This document shows positions 46,677 through 59,048 of a DNA stretch of 64,000 nucleotides, in pieces. Location of the stretch: contig JAGTTD010000005.1 of NCBI GenBank assembly GCA_018398585.1, positions 13,381,355 to 13,445,354 on the forward strand, in the 5' to 3' direction. A program made the position numbers and the translations under genes. The first letter of the stretch is position 1; each line of letters starts with the position of its first letter. The notes under the pieces were generated by a model. The model saw nothing but the letters and a program-made list of their open reading frames with translations, had not been told where the DNA came from and ran no database searches. The stretch is from Simmondsia chinensis (taxonomy: Eukaryota; Streptophyta; Magnoliopsida; Caryophyllales; Simmondsiaceae).

Positions 46677-49355
46677 ATGATGGGGACAAACTACATGGAG
46701 GAGATAGACTGCGGGAGCTTCTTCGACCACATTGACGACCTCCTTGACTTCCCCGGCGACGACCTCGACACCTCCCTCCCCGGCGGAAGATGCGGCGGTG
46801 GATTTCCTCCGGTTTGGATGAACGAGTCGCCCGAGGGACTAGGGGGGACTGACTCAGTTTTCTCTGATCCCAACAGTAACAGCGCCTCCGACCTTTCTGC
46901 TGAACTCTCCGTTCCGGTATGCTTTCATCGTTCCTTCTCTCTTTTTTTTTTTTTTTTTTTTTTCTAGTTTCGTTTTATGAGAGTAGATATTATGTAACAG
47001 AATAAAAAAAAATAATTATTATGTATAAGGACTAAGGTTTGGTGTATAATTTTGGACCATAAATTTGTATTCATTTAATAAAAGAATTTAAACAATGGCG
47101 TTAATACTTGTAAAATTATGTCATTTTTTTTGGCGACTTCACCTATTTTTTACGAATTACGATGGTGTCATACTTTTAGTGATGAATTGAATGAAGGCCC
47201 TTTTTACACTTGCAAAAATATAATTTTGACCATTTTATTAAAGATATTAAAAATTTTAAACCATAAAATTGTTTCATAAAATTTATAATAATTAAAAAAA
47301 TTAAATTTTAGAATATTGAAAATTTATCTTTTTATAAATTGTAGGTGCCGAATTGAAAAAATACACTTGGTTTAAAAAAAAATAGAATTGCAAAAAGTGT
47401 ACAAAATATTATTAAATAATGTTCTAGGGGCATAAAAAATTGTTATTTGATATCTATTAGTTGTCGGCACACACAAAACTTTGGTTTGATCGAATAATTT
47501 TTAACCAAGTGTTTTGCATTAATTTTGTCAATTTTTAAATGTTGTTAATGGTAAAAAATTATGTACATTATCGTAATTAATATAAAAGTAACAAAAATAG
47601 TAGATATTGAATAAAATTAAAGATTAATAAATTTTAAAATTGCAGAGTATTTTGTCAAAGTGATATTTGACAATAACACTTACAATTATTTACATTTTAT
47701 GATTGACGTTTGTAAAAATAAAAAATAAAATGTTATAACATATTTACTTTATTCTTTTAGTTTTGCAGGGTCTTTTTTTTTAATTAATAAATAAAATCCT
47801 CCTTAATATAATTTCCATATTTTGAGAAAAAAGAGATTTAAATAAGATTTCAAATGTTTGTTTACCGTAAAACAAAAGTGTAGCGTTACTTTTTATCTCA
47901 TTATATTTTTGGAATTTCAAATTTAGTGACAATTTATGCTTTTTTTTAAAGAAAAAAAGAAAATAAAGAAAAGAAAACAAAGCTGGTGGGGGTTACTATA
48001 AGTGTGTCACGTGATGGTTTTTCCTTTTTTAATTTCATTTTCTATATTTTTTTTTAGCATTATGACGTCATAATGAGTGTTAATAAGTGATTGATTTTCT
48101 GTTTGCTGTTTAAATTAAAGTAGTGACAGCTGGCAATTAGCTTTTATTTTTTATTTTATTTTGGGGGTTAGCGGATGACATGAATGTTTCAACTTTTTCA
48201 GCGTTACCGTGTATTTGAATCACCCTAATTTGAACGGTAGCTGCCATTTTGATATATTAAACTGATAAAATAATTTTTAATAATAAAATAATTTGCCATT
48301 GTTAACAAATAAATTTTATAATGAAATATATGGTGATATGAGTGGAGGTATAAAATAAGAAAAAAAATATGTACTTCTTGAGTGTTGATTAAAATTCAAT
48401 CGAGCCCCATTAGCTGAAGTACTAAGATCAAAGCTAATCAATCTTTTTTTTTTTTTTTTTTTTTTTTCCCCCCTCCTCTAAGTTGTTGTCCTTATTTAGG
48501 GGAGCGGTAAAGAAAAAAATGGTGAAGTTGACTCTGTTCCTTAACTAATTAGTGTCCATTGTGTTGTTGTTACAGTATGAAGACATTGTTCACTTGGAGT
48601 GGCTCTCGAACTTCGTTGAAGATTCCTTCTCCGGTGGGGGGCTAACTATTGATAAAAACACCTCGTCCTCGAGCAAGGAATCTTCCTCCAACCACCAATT
48701 CCAAACATCAAGCCCTGTGTCCGTCCTCGAGAGCAGCAGCACTTGCTCCAACCCCAATACCGTTCCCGTCACCCATGAGAAACGTGCCCGCACTAAACGA
48801 CCCCGTCCCCCGAAGTTCAACCCCCGCCCCCACCAACTCATCACCCCCGAAAACCCTCATGAGCCGCTCATTTCCTTGAACGTCTCGTCTGAATCTGACA
48901 ATGCTGCAGAGTCGAAGATACTGAGCATACCGAAGAAGCCTGTGTTAGTCTCCGGCGAGCAAAAGAAGAAAAAGAAGATCAAGATTCTGCCCCCTTCTGG
49001 TTCTGGAGAGTCGGTCCAAAATCAGAATTTGAACTCATGCCCTCCAGGTCAGGGAGTGAGGAAATGCATGCATTGTGAGATAACCAAGACCCCGCAATGG
49101 AGGTCAGGCCCACTGGGGCCCAAGACGCTTTGCAACGCTTGTGGGGTCCGATACAAATCTGGCCGGCTCTTCCCAGAATACCGCCCAGCCGCGAGCCCAA
49201 CATTCATCCCATCCTTACACTCGAATTCTCACAAGAAAGTGCTTGAGATGCGGGGCAAGACCACCGATGACGAACCACCGATGCCTGAGCCAGCACCGAG
49301 CTATGCTCAGCCTGAGCTTATCCCAAGAAGTGAGCTCCTACCCGCTTATATTTGA
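46677..49355 (+). CDS. GATA8: GATA8-like (BME3-like) transcription factor
   Basis: Two coding exons: 46,677-46,916 (80 codons, ends CTCTCCGTTCCG|GTATG, phase 0) and 48,576-49,355 (starts after TTACAG, 259 codons plus TGA), 339 residues in all. The joined sequence reads ELSVP|YEDIVHLEWLSNFVEDSF, a signature of subfamily-A plant GATA factors. N-terminus MMGTNYMEEIDCGSFFDHID, the block SSPVSVLESSSTCS, basic ARTKRPRPPKF and the C-terminal FPEYRPAASPTFIPSLHSNS all point to GATA8. The single zinc finger is C-x2-C-x18-C-x2-C (CMHC...CNAC), type IVb, residues about 251-276. It is a nuclear DNA-binding protein recognising GATA motifs. In Arabidopsis, GATA8/BME3 promotes seed germination; the same role here is inferred. 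No lesion is seen. The 1,659-bp intron (46,917-48,575) contains T runs only. Confidence 0.93.
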
Positions 49356-50900
49356 CAAAAAGTTAAAATTAACAAGCCATAAAGTTTTTAGTAGTATGTG
49401 TTATTGATTTTTCTAAATATTTCTTTGGTTTATTATTATTATTATTATTATTATTTTGGGTTGTACAGAGAGGGGAAAGGAGGGGCTATAGTAGTAGAAA
49501 TAGGTAACCCATATTTTTAATTAGGATAAAAAAAAAGAAGGAGAGGAGAATTAAAGAGAAAGGGGGAGTTTGTAGGGTTGAGGAATTAGATGGGTAAATT
49601 ACATATTATAACTCGAGATTTAGTGTATTAATTCTTTTTCATGAACTTCATGAAATAATATTTTAATCTAAAAATTTATATGTATTTAAGAAAAATATGA
49701 ACTCCATTTTCATTTTTAATCTATTTTTTTAACTGTTTTACTAAATATATGTAACATTTTTGACTTTAAAATTATTTTAGAAAGTTTATGGACTAAAAAT
49801 TTAATATACTAAACCTCATAATACTCCTATGTAATTTACCCAATTAGGTAATTAGGTGGATGTAGTGGGTGATTCGAGTCGGTTTGTTTTTCCTTTCCCC
49901 TTCATTTGCTTTTTTCCCTTTTTGTATGAGAATTCTTTGTTTTTTTTCCAGTTATATTATGTTAATTAGGAAATTCTTCAATGAAAATGAGTTTTGGGTT
50001 TTGTTCATTCCTTTATATTTATGTTTGCCATGTTTTCTTGACTCGTACCTCCATCGACAAATGTTAGATGATGCGAATGCGATACAAACAAAATGAGAGG
50101 AATTAAAATGTTTGACATGATTCGATTTCAATCTACTCTGAGAGGATGCATTGTTTTCGAATAAATTGAGTTAACAAACAACAAGAGAAATCGGGACAGT
50201 TTGATTTACGAATTCCCATGCTTGCTTTTGACACACTATAAGACTCAATAAGTACAGCTTGCTTGGGAGTTCCTTGTTTGTTCTTTGGTTTTGACTCGAA
50301 TTCAAGTACTCAATGTCTGTTATATTGCATATGTTCAGCTCTCTCTTTCAAACTTGCTATTGAAAACGACTTCCCTTGGGCTTATTTTTCAATAACTTCA
50401 AGGAAAAAGTTTAGTATTACGAAAATGAGCGCACCATGAAAAATTTTCAATTCTAAGATACAGTTTGAAAGATGTACTAATTGAACCCTTTAGTGCTAAC
50501 CTAATGGAGTTCACATTTTAAATTAATTTGTTAAGCTCCACAATGCAAAACCTCAATATTGGATTTCCCTTAATATCGATGAGAGTTTTTTTATAGATAA
50601 TACAAAAGCCATATATGAAATTAAAACAAAAAGCAAACGCTCGCTAAAAGATAGAGCAAAAGCTCAAAAGAGAGAAAAAAAAAAGGACAAAAAAAATACA
50701 AAATACATAATAAATATAACAACGGATTAACCCATAAGGGTCAACAAACACAAACACCCAGAAGGAGGACAACTGCCAAACTTCGAGAAACAAACAAAAA
50801 CAAAGGGAATCTCTCAAGTATGCATCAATCAAGCAGCAAAATATCATGCAACTATGGCGCTACTATCGATTAGGTTGAGTCATACCAAGGCGCAACAATA
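49356..50900. other. 3' flank of the GATA gene and intergenic DNA
   Basis: Contains an ATT microsatellite (49,432-49,455) and AT-rich sequence. Polyadenylation is expected within the first few hundred bases, but no single clear signal stands out. No further gene is seen. Confidence 0.4.
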
Positions 50901-50929
50901 TGTTTTTTGTACCTCATGGCGTGGTAGCT

Positions 50930-51350
50930 AAGGTCTCTTTTGATATAGTATGTTATATTACTCCAATGGCATGTTTGGTTGTGCAATAAAAGGATAGTTA
51001 ATGGTTTATAGAGGTATCTTTAACCCAATTTGATATTGTTGTGTTATGTATTGAATTTGAGTTAGGATTTAGAATAAGAGGTCTATGATAGAGGGGAAGG
51101 ACTGTGCCCTTAATTCTAGGTCAACTCAGTGCACGCTTCTTTTGATAGCTAAAGCTTCTGCATGTGTGCCTATATGTACTCGTTAAGGACATTCGCCTCT
51201 ACGTTTGTGAGAAAAACACTTGTAACCTCTATTATTCAAATATGGTAAAGCTTTCTTCCTCCGCCTATGGTTTTTCCCTCATTTGAGAGTTTTTTTTATA
51301 TAAATTTCAGTATTGTTGTGTCTCTTTCTATCCTCTCTTCACTTTTTAAG
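50930..51350 (+). mobile_element. Copia-type LTR fragment
   Basis: AAAGCTTTCTTCCTCCGCCT, ATGGTTTTTCCCTCATTTGA, GAGTTTTTTTTATATAAATT and TTGTTGTGTCTCTTTCTATC in order are the R-U5 phrases of many plant Copia LTRs. No internal domain is attached. Ends not defined. Confidence 0.35.
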
Positions 51351-51959
51351 TTCAAATATATTTAATGTTAAAAACAAATCAAGTTCTTCGATATTTTGCC
51401 TTACATATCCTATTTGACAACTTTGATTCACCTTAAAATTGACCATAATAACGAGTTATACCGTAATATGGAATTAAAATATTAAATTATCAAAAATAGT
51501 ACAATACCCATGATTAAAAAACATATGAATATATTAATTAACTTTTACAACATTAAACATCACATGCTAAATACTTACCCTGTGAAATTGAGCCATACAA
51601 AAGGTGTACCAAATATCAAAGGTTTTACGGTTCAAAAAAAGGTCAAAAGTTTTATTTCAACCAATGCTGATTGGTCTTAAAATGTAATCTTAGATTTATT
51701 TATAAATTTTATATGTATCAACTTTGTGATCGAATAAAAAAGTTGGGTAAAATTTAGCATTAAATGTAATATCCGAAATCTTGAGGCCTATAAAATGGAG
51801 GCATACCGAAAAGGGGAGTAAATGTCAAAGTAACGCAACAATGCCTGTGGGTAGGCACATGGTCACCGCTCCTTGACATGTGACTCTCTACTGAACTGAG
51901 CTTGGGATACAATTTTTCTATTTGTTTTTAATGGCTGTTGCGCTGTCTTGTTTAGTTTC

Positions 51960-52210
51960 AATTATCGGGTCTATTTCCACCAATTATTATGACTTTGCTT
52001 AATCTTCACTATTTGTTCATTCTACTCCACTTTTTACTCAAAATAAACCAATGGGGTCACTCATAATGCTATTAGGCACGTTACCAGATCCACTTCTTAC
52101 GTAATTGTTAAAATTCCATTAAGCCTTTTAGGCTCAATCCACTGAGTTGGTGTATATAAGATCTATATATAAACAAAACTAATTGTCATTAGGTGCAGTA
52201 ACACGCTAAA
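51960..52210 (+). repeat. Dispersed non-coding repeat, copy 1
   Basis: ACCAATTATTATGACTTTG, TTTGTTCATTCTACTCCAC, TTTTTACTC and GAGTTGGT..AAGATC occur in the same order at 60,370-60,590 (about 80% identical by eye). Each copy lies close to a Copia fragment, so it may be part of a Copia-related LTR or untranslated region. No coding capacity. Confidence 0.55.
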
Positions 52211-52324
52211 TTTATATGTTGATTTATTTGCGGCTTACAATTTTAATGTGAGATTCTTACTAGACTCATATATCAAGTTCTTAGCAATAATAATTTCAAG
52301 AAAACTAATATTGTATTAGACTAA

Positions 52325-53308
52325 ACGCGTTCTCACCTAACCTGTCTTCTCCTCTATGTTGATGACATCATTCTCACTGGGTCTGACCACTCGCACCTCA
52401 CATCTCTCGTGCAGTCCCTCTCCAGCCAATTTGCAATGAAAGACCTCGGCCCATTACACTTCTTTCTCGGTATTCAGGCCTCCCGCAACCCTAGTGGACT
52501 CTTTCTCTCACAACACAAGTACATTGTTGACCTTCTCACCAAACATAGCCTTTGTGATGCCAAACCGGTCAAAACCCCCCTACCCACCTGAGCACATATC
52601 TCCTTGAGTGACGGGGACCTCCTTGAGGACCCTATCGAGTATAGGAATGCAGTGGGTGCCCTGCAGTACCCCACTATGACCCCTCCTGACATATGCTATG
52701 CTGTCAACCTGATTTCTCAGTTCATGCATACTCCCCGCAACCCTCACTAGCAGGCTGTGAAGCATATTCTTCGGTATCTCAAATCCACTCTTGATCATGG
52801 TCTCCTCCTACAACCTGCTTGCACCCTCACTATCACAGCTTTCGCAGATGTCGATTGGGGTGGCTGTCCTGACACTCGCCGGTCCACTACTGGTTATGCC
52901 GTCTACCTAGGACAAAACCTCATTTCATGGAGGGCCAAAAAGCAGATAACCGTTTCCAAAAGTACAACCGAATCTAAGTATCAGGCTGTGGCTCAAGCTG
53001 TTACTGAAAGTGACTGGCTTCGGTACATCATGCGTGACCTTGACATCCGCCACCCAGGACCTATCATTGTCTACTGTGATAACGTCTCAGCCTCGTACCT
53101 TGCCGCTAACCAGGTGTCCAATGATCGTAGCAAGCACGTGGATGTTGATTTTCACTATGTTCGTGAGAAAGTTCTCAAGGGTGATCTTCTAGTTCACTAC
53201 ACTTCGACCACCAAGCAGGTGGCCGATATTCTCACCAAGGGTCTTGCAGCTGATCCTTTTATTCAACACAAGGCCAATCTTCGCATGCTCCCACCCCGCT
53301 CAGATTGA
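52325..53308 (+). pseudogene. Copia RT C-terminus and RNase H fragment
   Basis: A single reading frame from LLLYVDDIILTGSDHS (YVDD active site) through FAMKDLGPLHFFLGIQASRN and VGALQYPTMTPPDICYAVN to RNase H (FADVDWGGCPDTRRSTTGYA, SKHVDVDFHYVREKVLKGDL, VADILTKGLAADPF). It ends with the TGA after PPRSD at 53,306. Only two in-frame stops (TGA 52,589-52,591 and TAG at about 52,748) break it, so it is fairly young. Gag, protease, integrase and the RT start are absent. Confidence 0.8.
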
Positions 53309-53311
53309 GGA

Positions 53312-53490
53312 GGTCTATTAGACTATATTCTAGAATATTCGTAGGGTTCTTTATGTTACGTTTTTGCCCTTTGACTTATGTAACCACTAGAGGTATTATA
53401 GTATTTGGATCATTGTGTTTTGCCTATATATAGAGGCCTCCTATATACACATTATTCATTCAATTATAATTATTCACGTATTGTTGATCG
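53312..53490 (+). mobile_element. Partial 3' LTR of the Copia fragment
   Basis: A purine tract (AGATTGAGGAGG) precedes it. Then TATTAGACTATATTCTAGAA and, about 100 bp on, a promoter-like GCCTATATATAGAGGCC (53,421). The downstream end is not defined. Confidence 0.4.
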
Positions 53491-54359
53491 AAGATGGGAA
53501 GGAAACAATATTAGGGACCCATGAAAAAGATAGGGATTGGTGGAGCGAAAAAGTTTGTTGCTTGGATGTGATCTGTTTCATAGAGGCGCTCAATTCCTTT
53601 CGAAGCTTTTCCATTTTGCACATTTATTAGTTGCGTTGGTTTTTTTCTCACTTTGTTGTTCTGTTCTTGTTCACGCTAGATATAAACGTTCCTTCTGTAA
53701 AGAAGCACCACGCAAACCCAGAGAAATGAAAATAAATTAGGCGCGCTGAATTACACGGAGATTCTCCGCTACACAAGCAAAGAAAACAAAAGTACTAAAC
53801 GTTTCCTAAAATTTTACATTTAGACTCTGTTTGGAATTAAGAAAATTTGAAGGAAAGAAAAATACAGGGAAAAAAGTTGAAGGGAAAGGAAATGATGCAG
53901 TGTGTAAGTGAAAATTTAGGGTAACGGGAAGGTTCGATGGCCTTCCTTTAATTTTATTAATTGCTCATATAACAAAGAGGAGAAATAAACACTCTAATCT
54001 CACGATCCGAGAAAGAGGCTCTAATTAGAAGCAAAAATCTAAAAAATAAGCTACCAAAACCCTATATTTCTCTATGTATGTACAGAGAGCTAATCCTAAT
54101 TGGAATTAAATTCTAAAAGATAAATACAAAAATCAAATCTAAAATTTAAACTAAACTAATCCTAATTTAATTCGCACTCTATCCCCTCTGCGCTCCGTCC
54201 TATGCTTTCACCAAGATCATGGCGCCAAGCTTGGTGCCGCCAAGTCTCCAAAGCCATGCCCAATCCACGTATCAAACATGGGCTGCATCAACCTATCCAG
54301 GTTGGATCGAATTCGCCTGAGGATTAGTGCAATCATTCTCGCCAAAGTAGGGAACTAGG

Positions 54360-55340
54360 TGCTTGACATTGAAGACGTCATAGGTCCTCATGCCGGGTGG
54401 AAATTGTAGGCGATTGGGGTTGTCGTTGATCTTCTCTAGTGTCGTCAGTGGTCCTATCTTTTGAGTTGTTAGTTTGTTATACTCCCACGCCGGGAGTCAT
54501 TCCCTTGTTAGAATTGCCCAAACCTTTTCGCCAACTTGATACTGAACTGCTCGGCGCTTCTTGTCACTTGCCATCTTGTACTTGGCGGTAGCCTCTAGTA
54601 ACTGGGCGATGGTTTGCTCATGGATGTCCTTGAGTGAAGAGATTAAGTCTTCCGCCTTCCTGTGCGAGCATGTCAAGTCCAGAGCAGGCGTTAAGTCCAT
54701 CGGAGAGCGGGGAACAAAGCCAAAAACAATCATGAATGGCGCAAACCCTGTGCTCCTATTGACGGAGCTGTTATAGGCAAACTCTACTTGATGCAACTTC
54801 ATCTCCAATCTCCTGGCATTATCAGCAAAAGACATCGGAGTAGATTGGCCAAAGACTTGTGGTGACCTCGGTTTTTCCATCCATTCGAGGATGGTGAACT
54901 GTGCTAAAGGCGAGAGACATATTCGCTATCTCCCACAATGTCCGCCAGAAGTGGTTCACGAACTTGACGTCTCGGTCAGAAACAATGCTAGACGAAAGTC
55001 CAAGCAACCTTGTATACTTCTCGGAAGTAGAGTCCTGCTACATATGGCGTCAGCAGCACTCTTGCATCCGATGAAGTGCGCCATCTTGGAGAAATGGTCC
55101 ACAACAACGAAGATGGAGTCAATGCCACCAGTTGTTCTCAGCAAGCCAAGAACAAAATCCATGCTGACATCTGTCCACGACTAACTCAGAATTGGTGACG
55201 GCATGCATGAACCGGCATTGGTCATTCCTCCCTTCGAAACCTAACAAACACGGCATCGCTTAACCTACCTCTCCACTTCCTTGCGTATGGTAGGCCAAAA
55301 GTACTTAGCGGTAACAAGTTGCAATGTTTTGTCTCTTCCC
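54360..55340 (-). pseudogene. Integrase of the minus-strand Gypsy element
   Basis: Catalytic blocks in order: [19 protein letters not shown] (first Asp), [20 protein letters not shown] (second Asp) and STVHHPRMDGKTEV (Glu), so the DDE residues are all present but in separate frames. C-terminal LHQVEFAYNSSVNRSTGFAP, then after a stop KIGPLTTLEKINDNPNRLQF and FNVKHLVPYFGEND. No chromodomain follows before the LTR, unlike the element at 36,392-41,864. Confidence 0.75.
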
Positions 55341-57380
55341 ACGTGCCCCGCATTGTGCTTCTCCTCAATGATATTAAGCTGCCAACTTAAGCTTGGGATG
55401 CAAAGCTGATTTCCCTTAAACAGAAAGCCATCATGAATAGAGGACCTGAGAACACACCCTGATGTGCTTCTCGCCAAGTCCTGCCAAACGTAGGGTCATC
55501 ATGGTATTGACTTGCCAACTGCTCAAACCCCGTGACCTCCATCTTGCTTTCTATGATGATAAGATTCCGTCTACTTAGCGCATCCGCCACCTTATTCATC
55601 ATGCCTGGCTTATGCTTTATCACAAATTGGAAGAGTTGAATGAACCTTACCCACTTGGCGTGCCGGTCTGAAAGCTTCTCTTGATTGTTGATGTATTTCA
55701 AGGAGATGCTATTTGTGTATAGTACAAACTATCTATTGACAAGATAAGACTTTCAATGCTTCAAAGCCTGAACCACCGCATAGAAGTCAACATCGTACGT
55801 GGAATAGTTCAGCTTGCTCCAATCAAGCTTCTCATTGAAGTAGGCAATGAGCTGCCCTTCTTGGCTAAGTACAGTGCCAATCCCCACCTTGGATGTGTCC
55901 GTGTGTAGCTCAAACGCCTTTTGGAAGTTTGGTAATGCTAACACTAGTGCCGTAGTGAGGCTTCTTTTGATCTCTTCAAAGGTGGTAGCAGCCTCAGGCG
56001 TCCACATTAAGGAACCCTGCTTCATACAATTTATTATTGGCACCATCACCGTGCTGAAGTGAGGCACAAACCTTCGGTAGAAAGACGCCAACCCATGGAA
56101 ACTCCAAACTTCCCCAATCGTCCTTGGTAGAGGCCAATCTTGGATGGTTACTATCCTCCCCTCATTAGCTGACATTCCATCCTTGGACACAACAAAGCCA
56201 AGGAACGCCACCTGATCCTTCACAAACTTGTACTTCTTCAAAGCGGCAAATAGATGTTGTTCCCTTAAGGTGTTCAGCACTTCCTTGAGGCGCTTTATGT
56301 GCTCAACTCGATCCTGGCTATAGATTAGAATATCGTCAAAGTAGACGACGACGAACCTCCCAATGAACGGCCCAAGGACTTGATTCATGAACCCCATGAA
56401 AGTACTCGGTGCATTGGACAACCTGAAAGGCATGACTAGCCACTCCTAAAGCCCTTCTGTTGTCTTGAAGGCGGTCTTCCACTCATCTCCAGGCGAGATT
56501 CGAATCTGATGGTACCCACTCTTGAGATCTAACTTCATGAATATCAAAGAGTTTTGAAGTTGGTTAAGCAAGTCATCCAATCTCGGGATGGGGAATAGTA
56601 CCTTACCATGATCCTTTTAATTGCTCGGCTGTCAACGCACATTTGCCAACTCCCATCTTTCCTTGGCGTCAACAGAGCAGCCACGACACAGGAACTCAGG
56701 CTCTCATGGATAAAACCCTTGGCGAGTAGATCCTCTATCTGGCATCTCAGCTCTTCATGTTCAGAAGGACTCATTCGATAGTGGGGCCTATTTGGTAATG
56801 AGGCACTCCACATTAGATCAATACGGTGTTGGATGTCTCTCAATGGCGGTAATGTCTCCGGTAGCTCTTCTCGGAATGCGTCAACATATTCTTTCAATAA
56901 GGCAGCAACTTCACTCGGTACTTCCCCCAGACTAAGCTTGTACTCCTTCCCAATCAGCAAAACACGACCTTGGCGTCGCCAATCTCCTTGGAAAACAAGG
57001 CTTGTCCTTGTATGTTTGGTTTTTGGGCTTCTACATCCTGTGGCGCCTCCTCCTTCTTGGGTAGCAAGGCAGTCTTGGTCCCCTCAAAGTTGAAGGTATA
57101 AGTATTCTTCCTTCCATCATGAACGGTGCTCCTATCTAATTGCCATGGGCGCCCCAATAGCAAATGACAAGCGTCCATGGTGAACACGCCCGTCTTTGTA
57201 CCTTACCCTAATTGAAAACTTTACTAAGAGACATTTGAAAACAGTCACCTGGTTTCCCTTCTTGAGCCAAGACAAATTGTAGGGGCTAGGATGAGCTTCC
57301 GTCTTCAACCCCAGCTTGGTGACGACTTCTTCAGATATAATATTCTCGCAGCTACCAGAGTTGATGACCATGCGGCACAC
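55265..57380 (-). pseudogene. Protease, RT and RNase H of the minus-strand Gypsy element
   Basis: Protease VINSGSCENIISEEVV (57,370), where Asn replaces the catalytic Asp. RT: MSPSEHEELRCQIEDLLAKG, ALLTPRKDGSWQMCVDSRAI (56,700-56,630), [20 protein letters not shown] and [17 protein letters not shown] (YFDD intact, about 56,350). RNase [21 protein letters not shown] and [19 protein letters not shown] to 55,753, continuing at 55,701. A short frame gap lies near 56,450-56,540. The H2C2 integrase zinc finger (EEKHNAGHVGRDKTLQLV) starts at about 55,380. Confidence 0.8.
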
Positions 57381-57421
57381 CCTACCACCGATGGTACATG
57401 TGGTCTGGAAAATGTTGTTCC

Positions 57422-58634
57422 TCAGCCAACCATCCCACTGCTGTCTCTAGGAGCAAAACGAGCTCGCCTAATTACCAACAAATGCCCCTCATCATCTGCT
57501 ATGGCATCCTCTTCCTGTCCTGCCAAGTCTTCTTGGGCTTCATCCTCAGCGATCCCACCATCTCCGTCGTGGAGTTCCTCAAAGTCAAGGCCCTTGCCAG
57601 CCCTGTCACCCTTTTTGCATTCAGCAGCTCGGTGCCCTACTTCTACACACCTGAAGCAACGAGTCTTCGATGTGCTCACTAAGTCTTGTGTGTTAGGCTT
57701 ACCAACATTGGCGATTGGAGGCCTACTCTGTATGGTTTGCATTGGTGGAATCCTTGCATTATCTCTGCCACCAACCTGTGCACCCCGAATGCCGCCAACT
57801 TAGCGATGCCTTTGCTGGGGTTCCATGTTTACTGCCCTTTGATTCGCCTCAGAAATGGTGAAGATGTCAAACATGTTCAACACCTCTAGTGTTGACTCCC
57901 TTAACCCGCTTATGTACCGATCCGCCAATTGCTCTCCATTCTCTGCCAAGTCATTCCTGGCGATCAGCGAATAAAAACTCCGCTGTGTATTCCTCCACAG
58001 ACTTAGAGCCCTGTCGCAACCCTTGTAGGCGTTGGTACATCATCCTGGCATGATTGTGAGGAAAGAAGGTGCCTCACATGTACTTCTTCATCTTCTCCTA
58101 AGGCTCTATCTTGGCCTTTCCTTGGCGCAGCCGAATATGTGTCAGTTGTGTCCACCAGGTGGCTGCCCTACCCTGTAACCGAGTAGCAACAAGCGGTGCC
58201 TGCTTTGATTCCGGTACCTCCCTGAACTCCAAAACTTCCTCGACGGCTACAAGCCAATCTAAGAAATCCTCAGCGCGTCCTCCACCATTAAACTCCGTAA
58301 TTTCAATCCGGAGGCCGGATTCCCACTTCTGATCTTTGTAATCGTTGGCATTTCCATTAAAAGGCCGAGCTCTCCTTTGCCTTCGGTCTTGTAGCTCAGT
58401 ATCCGGGAAAGGACTCTGAAAGCTCTTGTCCTTGTCTTCGTCAGCACCCGGTGTTAATGGGTGCTGGGGCTAGGTTCCCAGTTTAAGATCAGGATTTACC
58501 TCCAATTGAATTAAGAAATGCTCAACTCGTCAGAATTTCTCCTCCAACTCCTCAAAGTTCCTCATGGTTTGCCTCTGGAAGTTTCGGTTGTAAACGTCGT
58601 TAATGGCTGTGTTCCTTTATCATCGACGAGCCAT
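57422..58634 (-). pseudogene. gag of the minus-strand Gypsy element
   Basis: The likely start is ATG at 58,634, just inside the primer site, with two stops within the first ten codons. Recognisable gag: FNGGGRAEDFLDWLVAVEEV and LVATRLQGRAATWWTQL (58,280-58,130). A zinc knuckle CFRCVEVGHRAAEC (C-x2-C-x4-H-x4-C) lies at about 57,670. Several stops and frame changes lie between. Confidence 0.75.
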
Positions 58635-59048
58635 CTTAGAAATCGTTCTGAGCTCTGATACCAATTGATGCAGCTCGTAAATGAAAATATAGGGGAACGG
58701 GAAAGTTTGACGGCCTTCCCTTAATTTTATTAATGGCTAATAAAACAAAAAGGAGAAATAAATACTCTAATTTCACGATATGAGAAAGGGGCTCTAACTA
58801 GAAGTAAAAAACTGAAAAATAAGCCTCCAAAGCCCTAGATTTCTCTATGTATTTTTAGAGAGCTAATCCTAATTGGAATCAAACTCTAAAAGATAAGTAC
58901 AAAAATTAAATCTGAAATTAAAACTAAACTAATCCTAATCTAATTCGGTCTCTATCCCCGCCGCGCTCCGTCCTCCGCTTCCTCCAGGATCATGCCGCCA
59001 AGTCTCCAAAGCCGTGCCCAATCCACTTATCAGACCTGGGCTACATCA

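Larger units (their letters stand above)
53893..59048 (-). mobile_element. Complete-structure Ty3/Gypsy element, inactive
   Basis: LTRs at 53,893-54,290 (398 bp, 3' LTR) and 58,666-59,048 (383 bp, 5' LTR), both starting TGATGCA on + and ending in CATCA, flanked by GAAA on each side (the fifth base differs, GGAAA/GAAAA). The primer site on - just inside the right LTR reads TTGGTATCAGAGCTC, a perfect initiator-Met tRNA site. Internal order on - is gag, zinc knuckle, protease, RT, RNase H, integrase. The LTRs differ at roughly one site in ten by eye. It is inserted in AT-rich sequence that may be another element (TCTGTTTGGAATTAAG at 53,829). Confidence 0.88.

Noticed and set aside
48552..48575. 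Start of the second GATA exon at an upstream GTG
   Set aside because: This is intron sequence; the acceptor TTACAG at 48,570-48,575 and phase-0 joining to exon 1 define the exon start at 48,576.
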